DNA of 64,000 nucleotides from Vagococcus zengguangii (GCF_005145005.1 NZ_CP039712.1:1-64000), one strand, 5' to 3'. Numbered from the stretch's first letter, positions 48,947 to 58,760 are shown. Notes: a model not told the origin generated them from the sequence alone. Program-made: numbers and translations.

Positions 48947-50512
48947 GTGACAAAAGACTTAGTTATAGAAATGAGAAATATTACTAAGCAATTTGGCACC
49001 TTTAAAGCAAATGATAATATCAATTTGCAATTAGAAAAAGGTGAAATCCATGCGCTATTAGGTGAAAATGGTGCTGGTAAATCAACGTTGATGAACATTT
49101 TATCTGGTTTGTTAGAACCGACATCAGGTGAAATTTTATTAAACGGTGAAGTGGTGAATATTTCAGGACCTACAGCGGCTAATCGCATGGGTATCGGGAT
49201 GGTTCACCAACATTTTATGTTAATTGATGCATTTACTGTTACCGAAAACATTGTATTAGGTAGCGAGTTGACTAAAAATGGTGTACTTGATCAAAAGAAA
49301 GCTCGCCAAGAAATTATTGATGTTTCAGAAAAATATGGTTTAGATGTTGATCCTGATGCTTATATCCGTGATATTTCAGTGGGAATGCAGCAACGTGTAG
49401 AGATACTTAAAACGCTTTACCGAGGCGCGGATATTTTAATTTTCGATGAACCTACAGCTGTTTTAACACCTCAAGAAATCGACGAATTAATCGATATTAT
49501 GCACGGTTTAGTTAAAGAAGGTAAGTCAATTATCATCATCACACATAAATTGGATGAAATCAAAAAAGTTGCAGATCGTTGTACCGTTATCCGTCGTGGT
49601 AAGAGTATCGACACCGTAATGGTGAAAGATGTATCATCACAACAATTAGCGGACATGATGGTCGGACGTTCTGTTTCATTCAAAACAGATAAAAAAGAGC
49701 CTGAACCAAAAGAGGTCGTGTTAAGTATTGAAAACCTAGTCGTAAAAGAAGCGCGTGGTTTAGATGCTGTTAAAAACTTAAGCCTGGAAGTTAGAGCAGG
49801 TGAAGTGATGGGGATTGCCGGAATTGACGGTAATGGCCAAACAGAATTGATTCAAGCGTTAACGGGTCTTAAAAAAGTTGAAAGTGGCTCAATCAAAATC
49901 AAAGGGGAAGAAGTTAGTACTTGGAAACCTCGTAAGATTACTGAATTAGGTGTCGGTCATGTCCCAGAAGACCGTCATAAATATGGTTTAGTATTAGATA
50001 TGTCACTAGCTGAAAACATCGGTTTGCAAAGCTATTACAAAGAGCCTTTAAGTAAAAATGGTGTTTTAAATTATAAAAACATTAATGAATATGCACGTCA
50101 CTTAATTGATGAGTATGATGTGCGTACGGTTAATGAGTTAGTGCCTGCGAAAGCTTTATCAGGTGGTAACCAACAAAAAGCAATTATTGCCCGTGAAGTG
50201 GACCGTAATCCAGATTTATTAATCGTGTCACAACCAACACGTGGACTTGACGTTGGAGCGATTGAATACATTCATAAACGTTTAATCGATCAACGTGATA
50301 AAGACAAAGCCGTTTTAGTCGTAAGTTTTGAGTTAGACGAAATCTTAAACGTTTCAGATCGCATTGCTGTGTTGCATGCCGGTGAAATCGTGGGGATTGT
50401 TAATGCAAAAGAAACAACTGAAAACGAGCTAGGTTTAATGATGGCGGGCTATTCATTAGAAGAAGCACGCAAAGAACTACAAAATTCAGAAGCAGGTGAT
50501 ATCAATGGATAA
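48947..50512 (+). CDS. nupO: Nucleoside ABC transporter, ATP-binding protein (NupO type)
   Basis: This is the twin-ATPase subunit that powers nucleoside import, similar to sugar importers of the RbsA/YufO group. The 521-residue product has two nucleotide-binding domains: Walker A GENGAGKST near residue 38 with ISVGMQQR and ILIFDEPTAVLT, and a degenerate second domain (GIDGNGQTELI, LSGGNQQKAI, LIVSQPTRGLD). Only the first has a full catalytic Walker B glutamate. The start is GTG at 48947, ten bases after AGGA; an upstream GTG at 48938 overlaps that site. It overlaps the permease gene by 8 bases. Confidence 0.93.
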   Translation: MTKDLVIEMRNITKQFGTFKANDNINLQLEKGEIHALLGENGAGKSTLMNILSGLLEPTSGEILLNGEVVNISGPTAANRMGIGMVHQHFMLIDAFTVTENIVLGSELTKNGVLDQKKARQEIIDVSEKYGLDVDPDAYIRDISVGMQQRVEILKTLYRGADILIFDEPTAVLTPQEIDELIDIMHGLVKEGKSIIIITHKLDEIKKVADRCTVIRRGKSIDTVMVKDVSSQQLADMMVGRSVSFKTDKKEPEPKEVVLSIENLVVKEARGLDAVKNLSLEVRAGEVMGIAGIDGNGQTELIQALTGLKKVESGSIKIKGEEVSTWKPRKITELGVGHVPEDRHKYGLVLDMSLAENIGLQSYYKEPLSKNGVLNYKNINEYARHLIDEYDVRTVNELVPAKALSGGNQQKAIIAREVDRNPDLLIVSQPTRGLDVGAIEYIHKRLIDQRDKDKAVLVVSFELDEILNVSDRIAVLHAGEIVGIVNAKETTENELGLMMAGYSLEEARKELQNSEAGDING

Positions 50513-51650
50513 TAGTACGAGCAATTTGAAAAAAGTACTGGTACCCGTATTATCAGTGCTTCTAGGATTCCTTTTAGGAGCGATTATCATGTGGGTGTCA
50601 GGTTATGACGCTATCGCAGGATACAAAACAATGATCAACACAGCCTTCGTTAATCCACAAACAGGGGCAATTAATCCGAAGAGTATCGGTGAAATTTTTG
50701 TAACAGCGGGACCTCTAATCTTTACTGGTTTAGGGTTTGCGGTCGCTAATACAGCTGGTTTCTTCAATATCGGGTTATCAGGTCAAGCGTTATGTGGCTG
50801 GGTCGCAAGTATTTGGACAGTGTTAGCTATGCAAGGTATGCCTAAATTAGTCGTGGTACCTGTTGCAGTGATTGTAGGGGCATTAGCCGGTGCATTAGCT
50901 GCTGCAATTCCAGGGGCGTTACGTGCGTTCTTTGGGACAAGTGAAGTTATTGTAACTATTATGATGAACTATATTTTACTTTATATGAGTACTCACATTG
51001 TCAATAATGTGATGAGTGAGTCAATGATTCAAACAAAAGGTGTAACAAAAAATATTGGTCTAGAAGGATCACTACGTACGGAGTGGTTAGGTCAAATTTC
51101 AAATGGTTCTCGTTTGAACTTAGGGATTTTCTTAGCGATTGCGTTCTTAGTCTTAGTTTGGTTCTTATTAAAGAAAACAACATTAGGTTTAGAAATTCGC
51201 TCGGTAGGTTTGAACCCATTCGCCTCTGAGTATGCCGGTATGAGTAGCAAACGTACTATCATTATTTCAATGGTAATTTCAGGTGCGTTAGCTGGTTTAG
51301 GTGGGGTTGTTCAAGGTTTAGGAACATTTAACAACTTCTTCGTTCAAGGTTCTTCATTAAGTATTGGTTTTGATGGTATGGCCGTGTCATTATTAGGTTC
51401 AGGAACATCAGTCGGTATCTTAATTTCAGCTTTATTATTTAGTGTTTTAAAACTTGGTGGTCAAGGAATGCAGTTTGCTGGTATTCCACCAGAATTAGTT
51501 GACGTTGTGATTGCGTCAATCATCTTCTTCATCGGTATTAGCTTTATCATTAAGTTATTCATCGACAAAGTAATCAAAGATAAAAAAGCAGAAGAGATTG
51601 ATTTAAAACCAACACCAAGCAATGAGAATAATGAAGGGGGAACTATCTAA
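50505..51650 (+). CDS. nupP: Nucleoside ABC transporter permease (NupP type)
   Basis: The 381-residue membrane protein belongs to the branched-chain permease group used by BMP-type transporters. It has about ten hydrophobic segments, starting with LVPVLSVLLGFLLGAIIMWV, and the family coupling region SVGLNPFASEYAGMSSKR near residue 235. Start ATG 50505 follows AGGTGAT inside the end of nupO. Its last base is the first base of the next gene's ATG. Confidence 0.93.
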   Translation: MDNSTSNLKKVLVPVLSVLLGFLLGAIIMWVSGYDAIAGYKTMINTAFVNPQTGAINPKSIGEIFVTAGPLIFTGLGFAVANTAGFFNIGLSGQALCGWVASIWTVLAMQGMPKLVVVPVAVIVGALAGALAAAIPGALRAFFGTSEVIVTIMMNYILLYMSTHIVNNVMSESMIQTKGVTKNIGLEGSLRTEWLGQISNGSRLNLGIFLAIAFLVLVWFLLKKTTLGLEIRSVGLNPFASEYAGMSSKRTIIISMVISGALAGLGGVVQGLGTFNNFFVQGSSLSIGFDGMAVSLLGSGTSVGILISALLFSVLKLGGQGMQFAGIPPELVDVVIASIIFFIGISFIIKLFIDKVIKDKKAEEIDLKPTPSNENNEGGTI

Positions 51651-52603
51651 TGGACTTATCTACAATTGCTTCACTAGTGACGCAAACCCTAATTTATGCA
51701 ACACCTTTAATTTTAACAGCGTTAGGTGGTGTCTTCTCAGAACGTGCTGGGGTTGTAAACGTCGGTCTTGAAGGTATCATGGTAATGGGCGCATTCAGCT
51801 CAATCGTGTTTAACTTAAGTTTCGCTGAACAACTAGGTGCTTGGACGCCTTGGGTGGGTGTGTTAGTCGGTGGTTTAACTGGTATGGTCTTTTCATTAAT
51901 CCATGCGGTAGCAACCGTAAGTTTCCGTGCTGACCACATTATCTCTGGTACGGTGGTTAACTTAATGGCACCGTCACTAGCGATTTTCTTAGTTAAAGTT
52001 ATTTATCAAAAAGGTCAAACAGATAACATTCGTGAAAGTTTTGGTTACTTCACATTTGAAGGTTTATCAAAAATTCCAGTCTTAGGGCCAATTTTCTTTG
52101 AAGGTACAAGTTTACCAGCTTACTTTGCAGTCGCGGTAGCGATTATTGCTTGGTTCGTGTTGAGTAAAACAAAGTTTGGTTTACGTTTACGTGCGGTTGG
52201 GGAAAATCCTCAAGCGGCGGATACATTAGGTATTAATGTTTATGCTATGCGTTATGCTGGTGTATTAATTTCTGGTTTCTTAGGTGGTATGGGTGGTGCC
52301 GTTTTCGCTCAACAAATTGCGGGACGCTTCGCCGTAACAACTATCTCAGGTCAAGGATTTATCGCGATGGCTGCGATGATCTTCGGTAAATGGAACCCGC
52401 TTGGTGCGATGGCTTCTGCGATCTTCTTCGGATTTGCGCAAAACATCAGTATCTCAGGTTCAAACTTACCAGTGATTTCATCAATTCCAGCTGTTTATTT
52501 ACAAGCAGCACCATACGTCCTAACTATTTTAGTCCTAGTTATTTTCTTAGGAAAAGCATCTGGACCTAAAGCAAACGGGAAGAACTATATCAAATCTAAA
52601 TAA
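51650..52603 (+). CDS. nupQ: Nucleoside ABC transporter permease (NupQ type)
   Basis: The second permease subunit, 317 residues, has about eight to nine membrane segments and the coupling region RAVGENPQAADTLGINVYAMRY near residue 185. It begins PLILTALGGVFSERAGVVNVGLEGIM, a conserved start of this group. Translational coupling with nupP by an overlapping TAATG-type junction indicates equal amounts. A GC-rich hairpin follows. Confidence 0.94.
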   Translation: MDLSTIASLVTQTLIYATPLILTALGGVFSERAGVVNVGLEGIMVMGAFSSIVFNLSFAEQLGAWTPWVGVLVGGLTGMVFSLIHAVATVSFRADHIISGTVVNLMAPSLAIFLVKVIYQKGQTDNIRESFGYFTFEGLSKIPVLGPIFFEGTSLPAYFAVAVAIIAWFVLSKTKFGLRLRAVGENPQAADTLGINVYAMRYAGVLISGFLGGMGGAVFAQQIAGRFAVTTISGQGFIAMAAMIFGKWNPLGAMASAIFFGFAQNISISGSNLPVISSIPAVYLQAAPYVLTILVLVIFLGKASGPKANGKNYIKSK

Positions 52604-52613
52604 GCGTTTTGTT

Positions 52614-52657
52614 TAAAGGGCGGGGCTAGGGAGAATGTTTCTTAGCTACGCCCTTTT
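52614..52657 (+). terminator. Probable terminator after nupQ
   Basis: AAAGGGCGGGGCTA pairs imperfectly with TAGCTACGCCCTTT and a short T tract (TTTTG) follows. Partial read-through into deoB is possible. Confidence 0.6.
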
Positions 52658-52700
52658 GTGTTAACATATAATTATCAAGATAGAGAGGAAAGTGGGAAAA

Positions 52701-53873
52701 ATGTTTAAACGTATGCATTTAATCGTCATGGATTCAGTAGGGATTGGAGAAGCACCTGATGCTGAGAAATTTGGCGATGTTGGTAGTCACACTTTAGGTC
52801 ATATCGCGAAAGAAGTAGGTTTAAAAGTTCCTAATATGGAACAATTAGGTTTAGGAACAATTGAACCATTAACTGGCGTGGCGGCTGTTGCTGATCACAA
52901 AGGTTACGCAACAAAATTAGAAGAAGTGTCAGTCGGAAAAGACACCATGACAGGTCACTGGGAGATTGCGGGATTAAATATTCAAACACCATTCCGTGTG
53001 TTCCCAGAAGGTTTTCCGCAAGACTTATTAGATAAAATTTCAGAATTTTCAGGTCGTGGCATTATTATGGGTGCCAACAAGCCTTATAGTGGTACGGCAG
53101 TAATTGATGATTTTGGTGCTGAACAAATGGAGACAGGTGATTTAATTATTTACACATCAGCTGATCCAGTATTACAAATCGCAGCCCACGAAGAGGTGAT
53201 TCCATTAGAAGAATTATATCGCATTTGTGAATACACACGTGACATTACTAAAGATGATCCTTACATGATTGGTCGTATTATTGCACGTCCATACGTTGGT
53301 GAACCAGGTAACTTTACACGTACACCAAACCGTCATGACTATGCGTTAGATCCATTTGGTAAAACGGTTTTAAATAGTTTAGAAGACGCTGGTAAAGATG
53401 TGATTGCAGTTGGTAAAATCAACGATATCTTCAATGGTAAAGGGATTACTGACTACGTTCGTACCGCTTCAAACATGGACGGTGTGGACAAATTATTAGA
53501 CGTGATGGCGCGTGACTTTGAAGGATTGAGCTTCACTAACTTAGTAGACTTTGATGCGTTATTCGGTCATCGTCGTGACACACCAGGTTATGCCAAAGCG
53601 TTAGAAGAATTCGATGCACGTCTTCCTGAAATTATCGAGGCAATGGGTGAAGATGATTTATTAATGATCACTGCTGACCACGGAAATGATCCAACGTTCC
53701 CAGGAACAGATCATACCCGTGAATTTGTGCCATTGATGTTATTCAGCAAAAAAATGACGGGCCAAGGCAACTTACCGGTTGGACATTTTTCAGATATTGC
53801 CGCTACTATTGCGGAAAACTTTGGCGTTCAAGCTACTGAGAATGGTACAAGTTTCTTACAAAATTTAAAATAA
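52701..53873 (+). CDS. deoB: Phosphopentomutase
   Basis: DeoB interconverts (deoxy)ribose 1-phosphate and 5-phosphate, linking nucleoside phosphorolysis to central carbon metabolism. The 390-residue product has the alkaline-phosphatase-fold metal sites: [12 protein letters not shown] at the N-terminus, [10 protein letters not shown], and [18 protein letters not shown] near residue 325. The start is ATG at 52701 after AGAGGAA; a GTG at 52692 is less well placed. It takes the products of Pdp and of the two purine phosphorylases that follow. Confidence 0.95.
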   Translation: MFKRMHLIVMDSVGIGEAPDAEKFGDVGSHTLGHIAKEVGLKVPNMEQLGLGTIEPLTGVAAVADHKGYATKLEEVSVGKDTMTGHWEIAGLNIQTPFRVFPEGFPQDLLDKISEFSGRGIIMGANKPYSGTAVIDDFGAEQMETGDLIIYTSADPVLQIAAHEEVIPLEELYRICEYTRDITKDDPYMIGRIIARPYVGEPGNFTRTPNRHDYALDPFGKTVLNSLEDAGKDVIAVGKINDIFNGKGITDYVRTASNMDGVDKLLDVMARDFEGLSFTNLVDFDALFGHRRDTPGYAKALEEFDARLPEIIEAMGEDDLLMITADHGNDPTFPGTDHTREFVPLMLFSKKMTGQGNLPVGHFSDIAATIAENFGVQATENGTSFLQNLK

Positions 53874-53914
53874 AACATTAATGATAAAAAAGATAAATGA
53901 TAAGGGAGTTTGAC

Positions 53915-54736
53915 ATGAGCAGAAAACTAAGTGAATTATTACAAGAAACAGCAGCATTTATTCAAGGTAAAGGCGTAGGCGAAATTGATTTTGGGATGAT
54001 TTTAGGTTCAGGTTTAGGTGAATTAGCTGACGAAATCGAAAACCCAATTGTGATTCCTTACGAAGAAATTCCTAACTTCCCAGTGTCAACGGTTGTTGGT
54101 CATGCGGGACAATTAGTTTACGGAACACTTTCAGGCAAAAAAGTATTAGCGATGCAAGGGCGTTTCCACTATTACGAAGGTCATTCTATGAAAACTGTGA
54201 CTTTCCCAGTACGTGTCATGAACGCTTTAGGCGCTCATTCAATGATCGTAACGAACGCAGCAGGTGGTTGTAACACATCATTTACAGCCGGTAACTTAAT
54301 GTTAATCCAAGACCATATCAACTTTACTGGTGATAATCCATTAATGGGTGAAAACGAAGAAGACTTAGGTCCACGTTTCCCTGATATGTCAGAAGCGTAT
54401 GACAAAGCTTATGGTAAAGTAGTGCGTGAAGTGGCAACTGAATTGAAAATCATGTTACAACAAGGGGTTTATATGGGCTTCTCTGGTCCAACTTACGAAA
54501 CGCCAGCTGAAGTTAAAATGGCTCGCATTTTAGGTGCTGATGCTGTCGGTATGTCAACAGTTCCTGAAGTAATTGTCGCTCGTCACATGGGAATGCGCGT
54601 GTTAGGTATTAGCTGTATCACTAACTTAGCAGCAGGCATGCAAGCAAACCTAAACCATGATGAAGTAGTAGAAACAACTGAACGCGTTAAAGAAGAATTC
54701 AAATCATTAGTGAAATTAAGTTTAGAAAAACTATAA
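53915..54736 (+). CDS. punA: Purine-nucleoside phosphorylase I (PunA type)
   Basis: This is the trimeric phosphorylase that splits guanosine and inosine. The 273-residue product has LGSGLGELADEI near the N-terminus, phosphate-binding GRFHYYEGHSM, VTNAAGGCN, and substrate-site TYETPAEVKMARILGADAVGMSTVPE. The start is ATG at 53915, after AAGGGAG. It is followed after 26 bases by a phosphorylase of the unrelated-subgroup hexameric type. Confidence 0.94.
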   Translation: MSRKLSELLQETAAFIQGKGVGEIDFGMILGSGLGELADEIENPIVIPYEEIPNFPVSTVVGHAGQLVYGTLSGKKVLAMQGRFHYYEGHSMKTVTFPVRVMNALGAHSMIVTNAAGGCNTSFTAGNLMLIQDHINFTGDNPLMGENEEDLGPRFPDMSEAYDKAYGKVVREVATELKIMLQQGVYMGFSGPTYETPAEVKMARILGADAVGMSTVPEVIVARHMGMRVLGISCITNLAAGMQANLNHDEVVETTERVKEEFKSLVKLSLEKL

Positions 54737-54762
54737 TTCGATAATTTTAGGGGGTTGCAACA

Positions 54763-55467
54763 TTGAGTATTCATATTGAAGCAAAAGCAGGCGAAATCGC
54801 TGATAAAGTCTTATTACCAGGAGATCCATTACGTGCGAAATATATCGCCGAGAAGTTTTTAGACAATCCTAAACAATACAACAACGTGCGTGGAATGTTA
54901 GGTTTTACAGGAACGTATAAAGGTGTGCCAGTATCTGTTCAAGGTTCAGGGATGGGGATGCCATCGGCTGCGATTTATGCCACTGAGTTAATTCGCGAAT
55001 ATGGCGTGAAAAAATTAATCCGTGTCGGAACATGTGGGTCTATTCAAAAAGATGTACACGTTCGTGACTTAGTTTTAGCACAAGCAGCTGCGACATCTTC
55101 AGCAATTATTCGTAATGATTTTCCAAAACACGATTTCCCACAAATCGCAGACTTCAACTTATTATTAAAAGCTTACGAAACAGCCAAAGAAAAAGGCTTC
55201 AACATCCACGTTGGGAATGTCTTATCTGATGATATGTTTTACAAAGACAGCATGGACGAAGTTTTCCGTTTGGGTGAGCACGGTGTACTAGGAATTGAGA
55301 TGGAAGCTGCGGTTCTTTACTACTTAGCGGCTAAATACCACATTCAAGCGTTAGCATTAATGACCGTTAGTGACCACATCTTAACCGGCGAAGAAACCAC
55401 TTCAGAAGAACGCCAAAGCACCTTCGACGAAATGATGATCGTCGCGTTAGATACAATTATTGCATAA
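54763..55467 (+). CDS. deoD: Purine-nucleoside phosphorylase, DeoD type
   Basis: This is the hexameric phosphorylase, which in Firmicutes also accepts adenosine. The 234-residue product has [48 protein letters not shown] and the active-site SDH. The start is a TTG at 54763, eight bases after AGGGGG. Having both this and the PunA type covers adenine, guanine and hypoxanthine nucleosides. A GTGATTGAGA repeat starts two bases after its stop. Confidence 0.95.
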   Translation: MSIHIEAKAGEIADKVLLPGDPLRAKYIAEKFLDNPKQYNNVRGMLGFTGTYKGVPVSVQGSGMGMPSAAIYATELIREYGVKKLIRVGTCGSIQKDVHVRDLVLAQAAATSSAIIRNDFPKHDFPQIADFNLLLKAYETAKEKGFNIHVGNVLSDDMFYKDSMDEVFRLGEHGVLGIEMEAAVLYYLAAKYHIQALALMTVSDHILTGEETTSEERQSTFDEMMIVALDTIIA

Positions 55468-55468
55468 A

Positions 55469-55495
55469 GTGATTGAGAACGCGGACAGCTCCGAT
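55469..55495 (+). repeat. Third copy of the GTGATTGAGA element, after deoD
   Basis: GTGATTGAGA at 55469-55478 is followed at nearly the same offset as in the gyrA copies by TCCGA. The rest is diverged. Confidence 0.4.
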
Positions 55496-55530
55496 AAGCA
55501 GTTTAAATTTGAATAGTTTAGCAAAACAAA

Positions 55531-55568
55531 AAAACAGCCATCCAATTTAAAGGATGGCTGTTTATTTT
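55531..55568. terminator. Bidirectional terminator between deoD and the DUF2187-like gene
   Basis: AACAGCCATCC (55533-55543) pairs with GGATGGCTGTT (55552-55562). T-rich tracts flank it on both strands, so it can end both converging transcripts. Confidence 0.88.
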
Positions 55569-55762
55569 AATGACAAAATATCTTTATTACTAATGATAAT
55601 TCTATTGTTTAATACGTGGACGCGTTCTTTGTCATCTAAATTACATTCAGTGATTTCAATGGTACAACTATTAAGATTATGTTTGTAAATAGTTCCTGTT
55701 GCATCATGTCGTAATAGTGTGGAATGAAACTGAACGAGCTGTCCTATTTTTAGAAATGTCAT
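55562..55762 (-). CDS. Small DUF2187/KOW-like protein
   Basis: The 66-residue product resembles the small beta-barrel proteins of the DUF2187 (YkvS) group: FLKIGQLVQFHSTLLRHDATGTIYK, then a CTIEITE strand and a closing ISNKDIL. The function of the family is not known to me; the fold suggests nucleic acid binding. The start at 55762 has a perfect AGGAGG eight bases upstream. It lies after the cold-shock gene on the same strand but is separated from it by a terminator. Confidence 0.7.
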   Translation of the reverse strand: MTFLKIGQLVQFHSTLLRHDATGTIYKHNLNSCTIEITECNLDDKERVHVLNNRIIISNKDILSLK

Positions 55763-55774
55763 GTTATTCCTCCT

Positions 55775-55807
55775 AAAAAAAGAGACTATCAAACAGATAG
55801 TCTCTTT
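55775..55807 (-). terminator. Intrinsic terminator after the cold-shock gene
   Basis: A perfect 12-bp stem, AAAGAGACTATC (55779-55790) with GATAGTCTCTTT (55796-55807); on the minus strand a T run follows. Confidence 0.9.
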
Positions 55808-55821
55808 CGTAATGTTAATGA

Positions 55822-56022
55822 TTAAGCTTTAACGATGTTGATTGCTTGTAATCCGCGTTGACCTTCTTCAGTGTCAAAGTTAACACGTTGGCCTTCGTCT
55901 AATGTTTTGAATCCGTCACCTTGGATAGCTGAAAAATGAGCAAATACGTCATTTCCGTCTTCCATTGTGATGAAACCAAATCCTTTAGCTTCGTTAAACC
56001 ATTTTACTGTACCGTTATTCAT
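55822..56022 (-). CDS. csp: Cold-shock protein (CspA family)
   Basis: This is a 66-residue RNA chaperone that binds single-stranded RNA and DNA and helps translation at low temperature. Both RNA-binding motifs are present: KGFGFI (RNP1) and VFAHFS (RNP2). The start is at 56022, after AGGAGG; a longer open frame to 56067 has no ribosome binding site. The A/T-rich leader of over 100 bases contains a segment complementary to the ribosome binding site. Confidence 0.96.
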   Translation of the reverse strand: MNNGTVKWFNEAKGFGFITMEDGNDVFAHFSAIQGDGFKTLDEGQRVNFDTEEGQRGLQAINIVKA

Positions 56023-56031
56023 ATATATCTT

Positions 56032-56078
56032 CCTCCTATTGGGTGTTTGTGTTGCAAAAAATATCAAGGTAATAGGAG
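56032..56078 (-). promoter_or_regulatory. Leader hairpin that pairs with the csp ribosome binding site
   Basis: In the mRNA, CTCCTATT (56078-56071) is fully complementary to AATAGGAG (56040-56033), which covers most of the AGGAGG ribosome binding site (56037-56032). The loop is 30 bases. Folding would block translation. A temperature-dependent role is inference. Confidence 0.55.
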
Positions 56079-56179
56079 TTAAAATAAAAGGTACTATCTT
56101 TTTCTCAGATTACAATTAAAATTAATTACATTCTTAGTGTAACACACAAATACCTTTTCTCCTAATTTTAATTTAATAT

Positions 56180-56572
56180 TTAATATTGGGAAAGTTTTCT
56201 TACCAAGTAATAATGGCTTAAACTGATGATAAAACAAACAGTGAAAATTAAAATTAAGCCTGGTGCATCGTCCTTTTCAGCTAGGACATAACTGTAAAAA
56301 ATTAAGGCTAGTTGTATTAGCGTTTGTACGATGGTTAAGGGTGAAATCAATAATAGTGCTGATTGTTGTTGCTTTCGCTTAAGTCTAATTAATTGATTAA
56401 GTGCTAAATAAGCGAGCAACATAATATTGATTAACAAGACGGATGCCACCCCAATTAGTATGAGGGTGTGTTGTTCAAAAAAATAATAGGTCAAACTAAA
56501 TAGGAGTGGGTGTGTAAATAAGCTAATCATTAATAGTAGTAAAGGTGAAAGAGCTAGTGCTTTATTTTTCAT
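56180..56572 (-). CDS. Small integral membrane protein of unknown function
   Basis: I do not recognise this 130-residue protein. It has four hydrophobic segments (LALSPLLLLMISLF; ILIGVASVLLINIMLLAYLAL; a third near LLISPLTIVQTLIQLALIFY; and LILIFTVCFIISLSHYYLV) and a basic loop LIRLKRKQQQ in the middle. Start ATG 56572 has GAGGA six bases upstream. It is alone between the csp leader and the divergent ABC exporter gene. Such small four-helix proteins are common in lactic acid bacteria. Confidence 0.7.
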   Translation of the reverse strand: MKNKALALSPLLLLMISLFTHPLLFSLTYYFFEQHTLILIGVASVLLINIMLLAYLALNQLIRLKRKQQQSALLLISPLTIVQTLIQLALIFYSYVLAEKDDAPGLILIFTVCFIISLSHYYLVRKLSQY

Positions 56573-56803
56573 CATTAATCCTCGTTTTTATTTTTAGTGT
56601 AACGCAATAACTATAGTTACGTGTGTTTCTTTGTTATTTTTTATAAAATCTTATTAAAAGAACCGTCTTGATTGTTTAATGAGCGTATAATCGACTGTTT
56701 GTATGGTTTAGAGCCGTATCTTTTGCGCAGATTATAGCGAGTTGCTATAGTTTAATTAGTAAAAAGTTTTGTGTTATACAATTATCTATAGGGAGATGGT
56801 AAT

Positions 56804-58687
56804 ATGGCCGGTGGCGGTATGGGTATGGGCGGTATGCGCAGTTTTACTCAAGACACGGACAAGATTAAAGGTGCCAAAATTAACAAAGACACTTTAATGC
56901 GTGTGTTGAAATATGCGAAGCCGTACAAATGGTTTTTAGCTTTATTTTTAGTTTTTATTATTATTGATGCCTTGATAGGTGCTTGGACTCCGTTATTATT
57001 TAAAGCAATTATTGATAAATGGATTCCTAACAAAGATACAGGGAATGTTATTTTTTATGCAGGATTAACAGCATTATTATCAATCATTAGTGCACTTCTG
57101 TCGATTGCACAGCGTTGGGTATCAACGAAAATTGGACAAGGGGTTATTTTTGACTTACAAAACCAATTATTCGAACATATTCAAAAGCAATCACTAGCGT
57201 TCTTTTCAAGAACCAAAACAGGAGCATTAGTACAACGTATTAATGGCGATGTAATGGGCGCGCAAGCAGTGTTTACTAATACATTAAGCAGTATTTTTAG
57301 TAACACGTTGTCGGTTGTCTTCACTTTAGCAGCGATGTTAAGTATGAGTTGGCAATTAACCTTAATTGCCTTATTACTAATTCCAGCGTTTATTTTCCCA
57401 GCCAAATTAGTTGGACCGAAGTTATCACAATTAATGCGTGAGTCATATGACTTAAAAGCAGATGCAACGCAATTATCTAATGAACGTTTCAACGTTTCGG
57501 GGGCACTTTTAGCTAAAAGTTATGGCGATCCCAAGGTTGACGCACAATTATATGCAGAACAAATTGGTAAAGTTCGCGACTTAAGTATTAAACAAGCATT
57601 AACGGGTTCATTCATGCGAGTAATGATTGGCACAGTTTCAGCGATTGCCTTAGCGGTTGTTTATGGTTTTGGTGGAGTGATGGCGATTAAAGAAACCATC
57701 ACAGTCGGGGTAGTCGTAGCCTTAGCTTCTTACTTGAACCGCCTATACGGACCGATTACGTCACTTTCGAACATTCAAGTTGATGTTTTAACAGCGCTAG
57801 TGTCATTCGAGCGAGTTTTTGAAATTTTAGACTTAGAACCAAGCGTAAAAGAATTACCAAATCCAGAAGATTTAAGAACATTCGTTGCTGACAATGGTTC
57901 AAGTATTACGTTTGAAAATGTTAGTTTCCGTTATCCTAAAGATTCTGAAGTGAGCTTAGGTAGTTTAGAAACGATTTCTGATGAGCGTGGCGATAGCGAT
58001 GAAATGATTCTGAAAAACATCAGCTTCAACATTGAGCCAGGTCAAATGGTGGCCTTAGTTGGACCAAGTGGTGCTGGTAAATCAACCTTATCTGGTTTAA
58101 TTTCTCGTATGTATGATCCAAACGAAGGAACTGTAAGTATTGCGGGTAAATCATTGAGAGATGTGAGTCTAGATTCAATTCGCGAAACAGTCGGTGTCGT
58201 GAGTCAGGATGCCCATATGTTCCATGATACAATCGCGGCCAACTTACGTTATGCAAAACCGGATGCAACGGAAGAAGAAATGATTTTTGCGCTGAAAGAA
58301 GCCTATATTTATAATCTAGTGGAAGATTTACCTCAAGGGTTAGAAACCGTGATTGGAGATCGTGGTTATCGTTTAAGTGGTGGCGAACGACAACGTTTAG
58401 CGATAGCTCGTCTATTATTGAAATCACCAAATATCGTCGTATTGGATGAAGCAACAGCTCATTTAGATAGTGAAAGTGAACACTTCATTCAAGAAGCATT
58501 TGAAACAGCTTTGGCTGGTCGTACATCAGTTGTCATCGCCCATCGTTTATCAACTATCCGTAAAGCAGATAAGATTATTGTCTTGAAGAGCGGAGAAGTG
58601 GTTGAAATGGGAACACATGATGAATTGATTGCTAAAGAAGATGGTGTCTATCATGAATTACATGATTTACAATTTAGCGACGACTAA
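56804..58687 (+). CDS. ABC exporter half-transporter (fused permease and ATPase)
   Basis: The 627-residue product has the full type IV exporter layout: a Gly/Met-rich N-terminus (MAGGGMGMGGM), six membrane segments to about residue 330, then an ATPase domain with Walker A GPSGAGKST near residue 424, Q-loop VSQDAHMFHD, signature LSGGERQRLAIA, Walker B IVVLDEATAHLD and H-loop IAHRLSTIRKAD. All catalytic residues are intact, so it can act as a homodimer, or pair with another half outside the window. It is similar to LmrA/YfiC-type multidrug exporters; the substrate is unknown. It stands alone. Confidence 0.9.
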   Translation: MAGGGMGMGGMRSFTQDTDKIKGAKINKDTLMRVLKYAKPYKWFLALFLVFIIIDALIGAWTPLLFKAIIDKWIPNKDTGNVIFYAGLTALLSIISALLSIAQRWVSTKIGQGVIFDLQNQLFEHIQKQSLAFFSRTKTGALVQRINGDVMGAQAVFTNTLSSIFSNTLSVVFTLAAMLSMSWQLTLIALLLIPAFIFPAKLVGPKLSQLMRESYDLKADATQLSNERFNVSGALLAKSYGDPKVDAQLYAEQIGKVRDLSIKQALTGSFMRVMIGTVSAIALAVVYGFGGVMAIKETITVGVVVALASYLNRLYGPITSLSNIQVDVLTALVSFERVFEILDLEPSVKELPNPEDLRTFVADNGSSITFENVSFRYPKDSEVSLGSLETISDERGDSDEMILKNISFNIEPGQMVALVGPSGAGKSTLSGLISRMYDPNEGTVSIAGKSLRDVSLDSIRETVGVVSQDAHMFHDTIAANLRYAKPDATEEEMIFALKEAYIYNLVEDLPQGLETVIGDRGYRLSGGERQRLAIARLLLKSPNIVVLDEATAHLDSESEHFIQEAFETALAGRTSVVIAHRLSTIRKADKIIVLKSGEVVEMGTHDELIAKEDGVYHELHDLQFSDD

Positions 58688-58699
58688 TCATCGGTAACG

Positions 58700-58728
58700 T
58701 TTTCAATAGAAATCAAATAGGGTATAAT
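58700..58728 (+). promoter_or_regulatory. Candidate promoter of the alcohol dehydrogenase gene
   Basis: TTTTCA (58700-58705) and a perfect TATAAT (58723-58728), 17-base spacing. Transcription would start inside the following hairpin, so the upstream gene's terminator would not stop it. Confidence 0.45.
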
Positions 58729-58730
58729 GG

Positions 58731-58760
58731 GTAGCGTACAGTGATGTGCGCTACTTTTTT
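58731..58760 (+). terminator. Intrinsic terminator after the ABC exporter gene
   Basis: GTAGCGTACA (58731-58740) pairs with TGTGCGCTAC (58745-58754), 10 bp with one GU, followed by six T. Confidence 0.85.
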
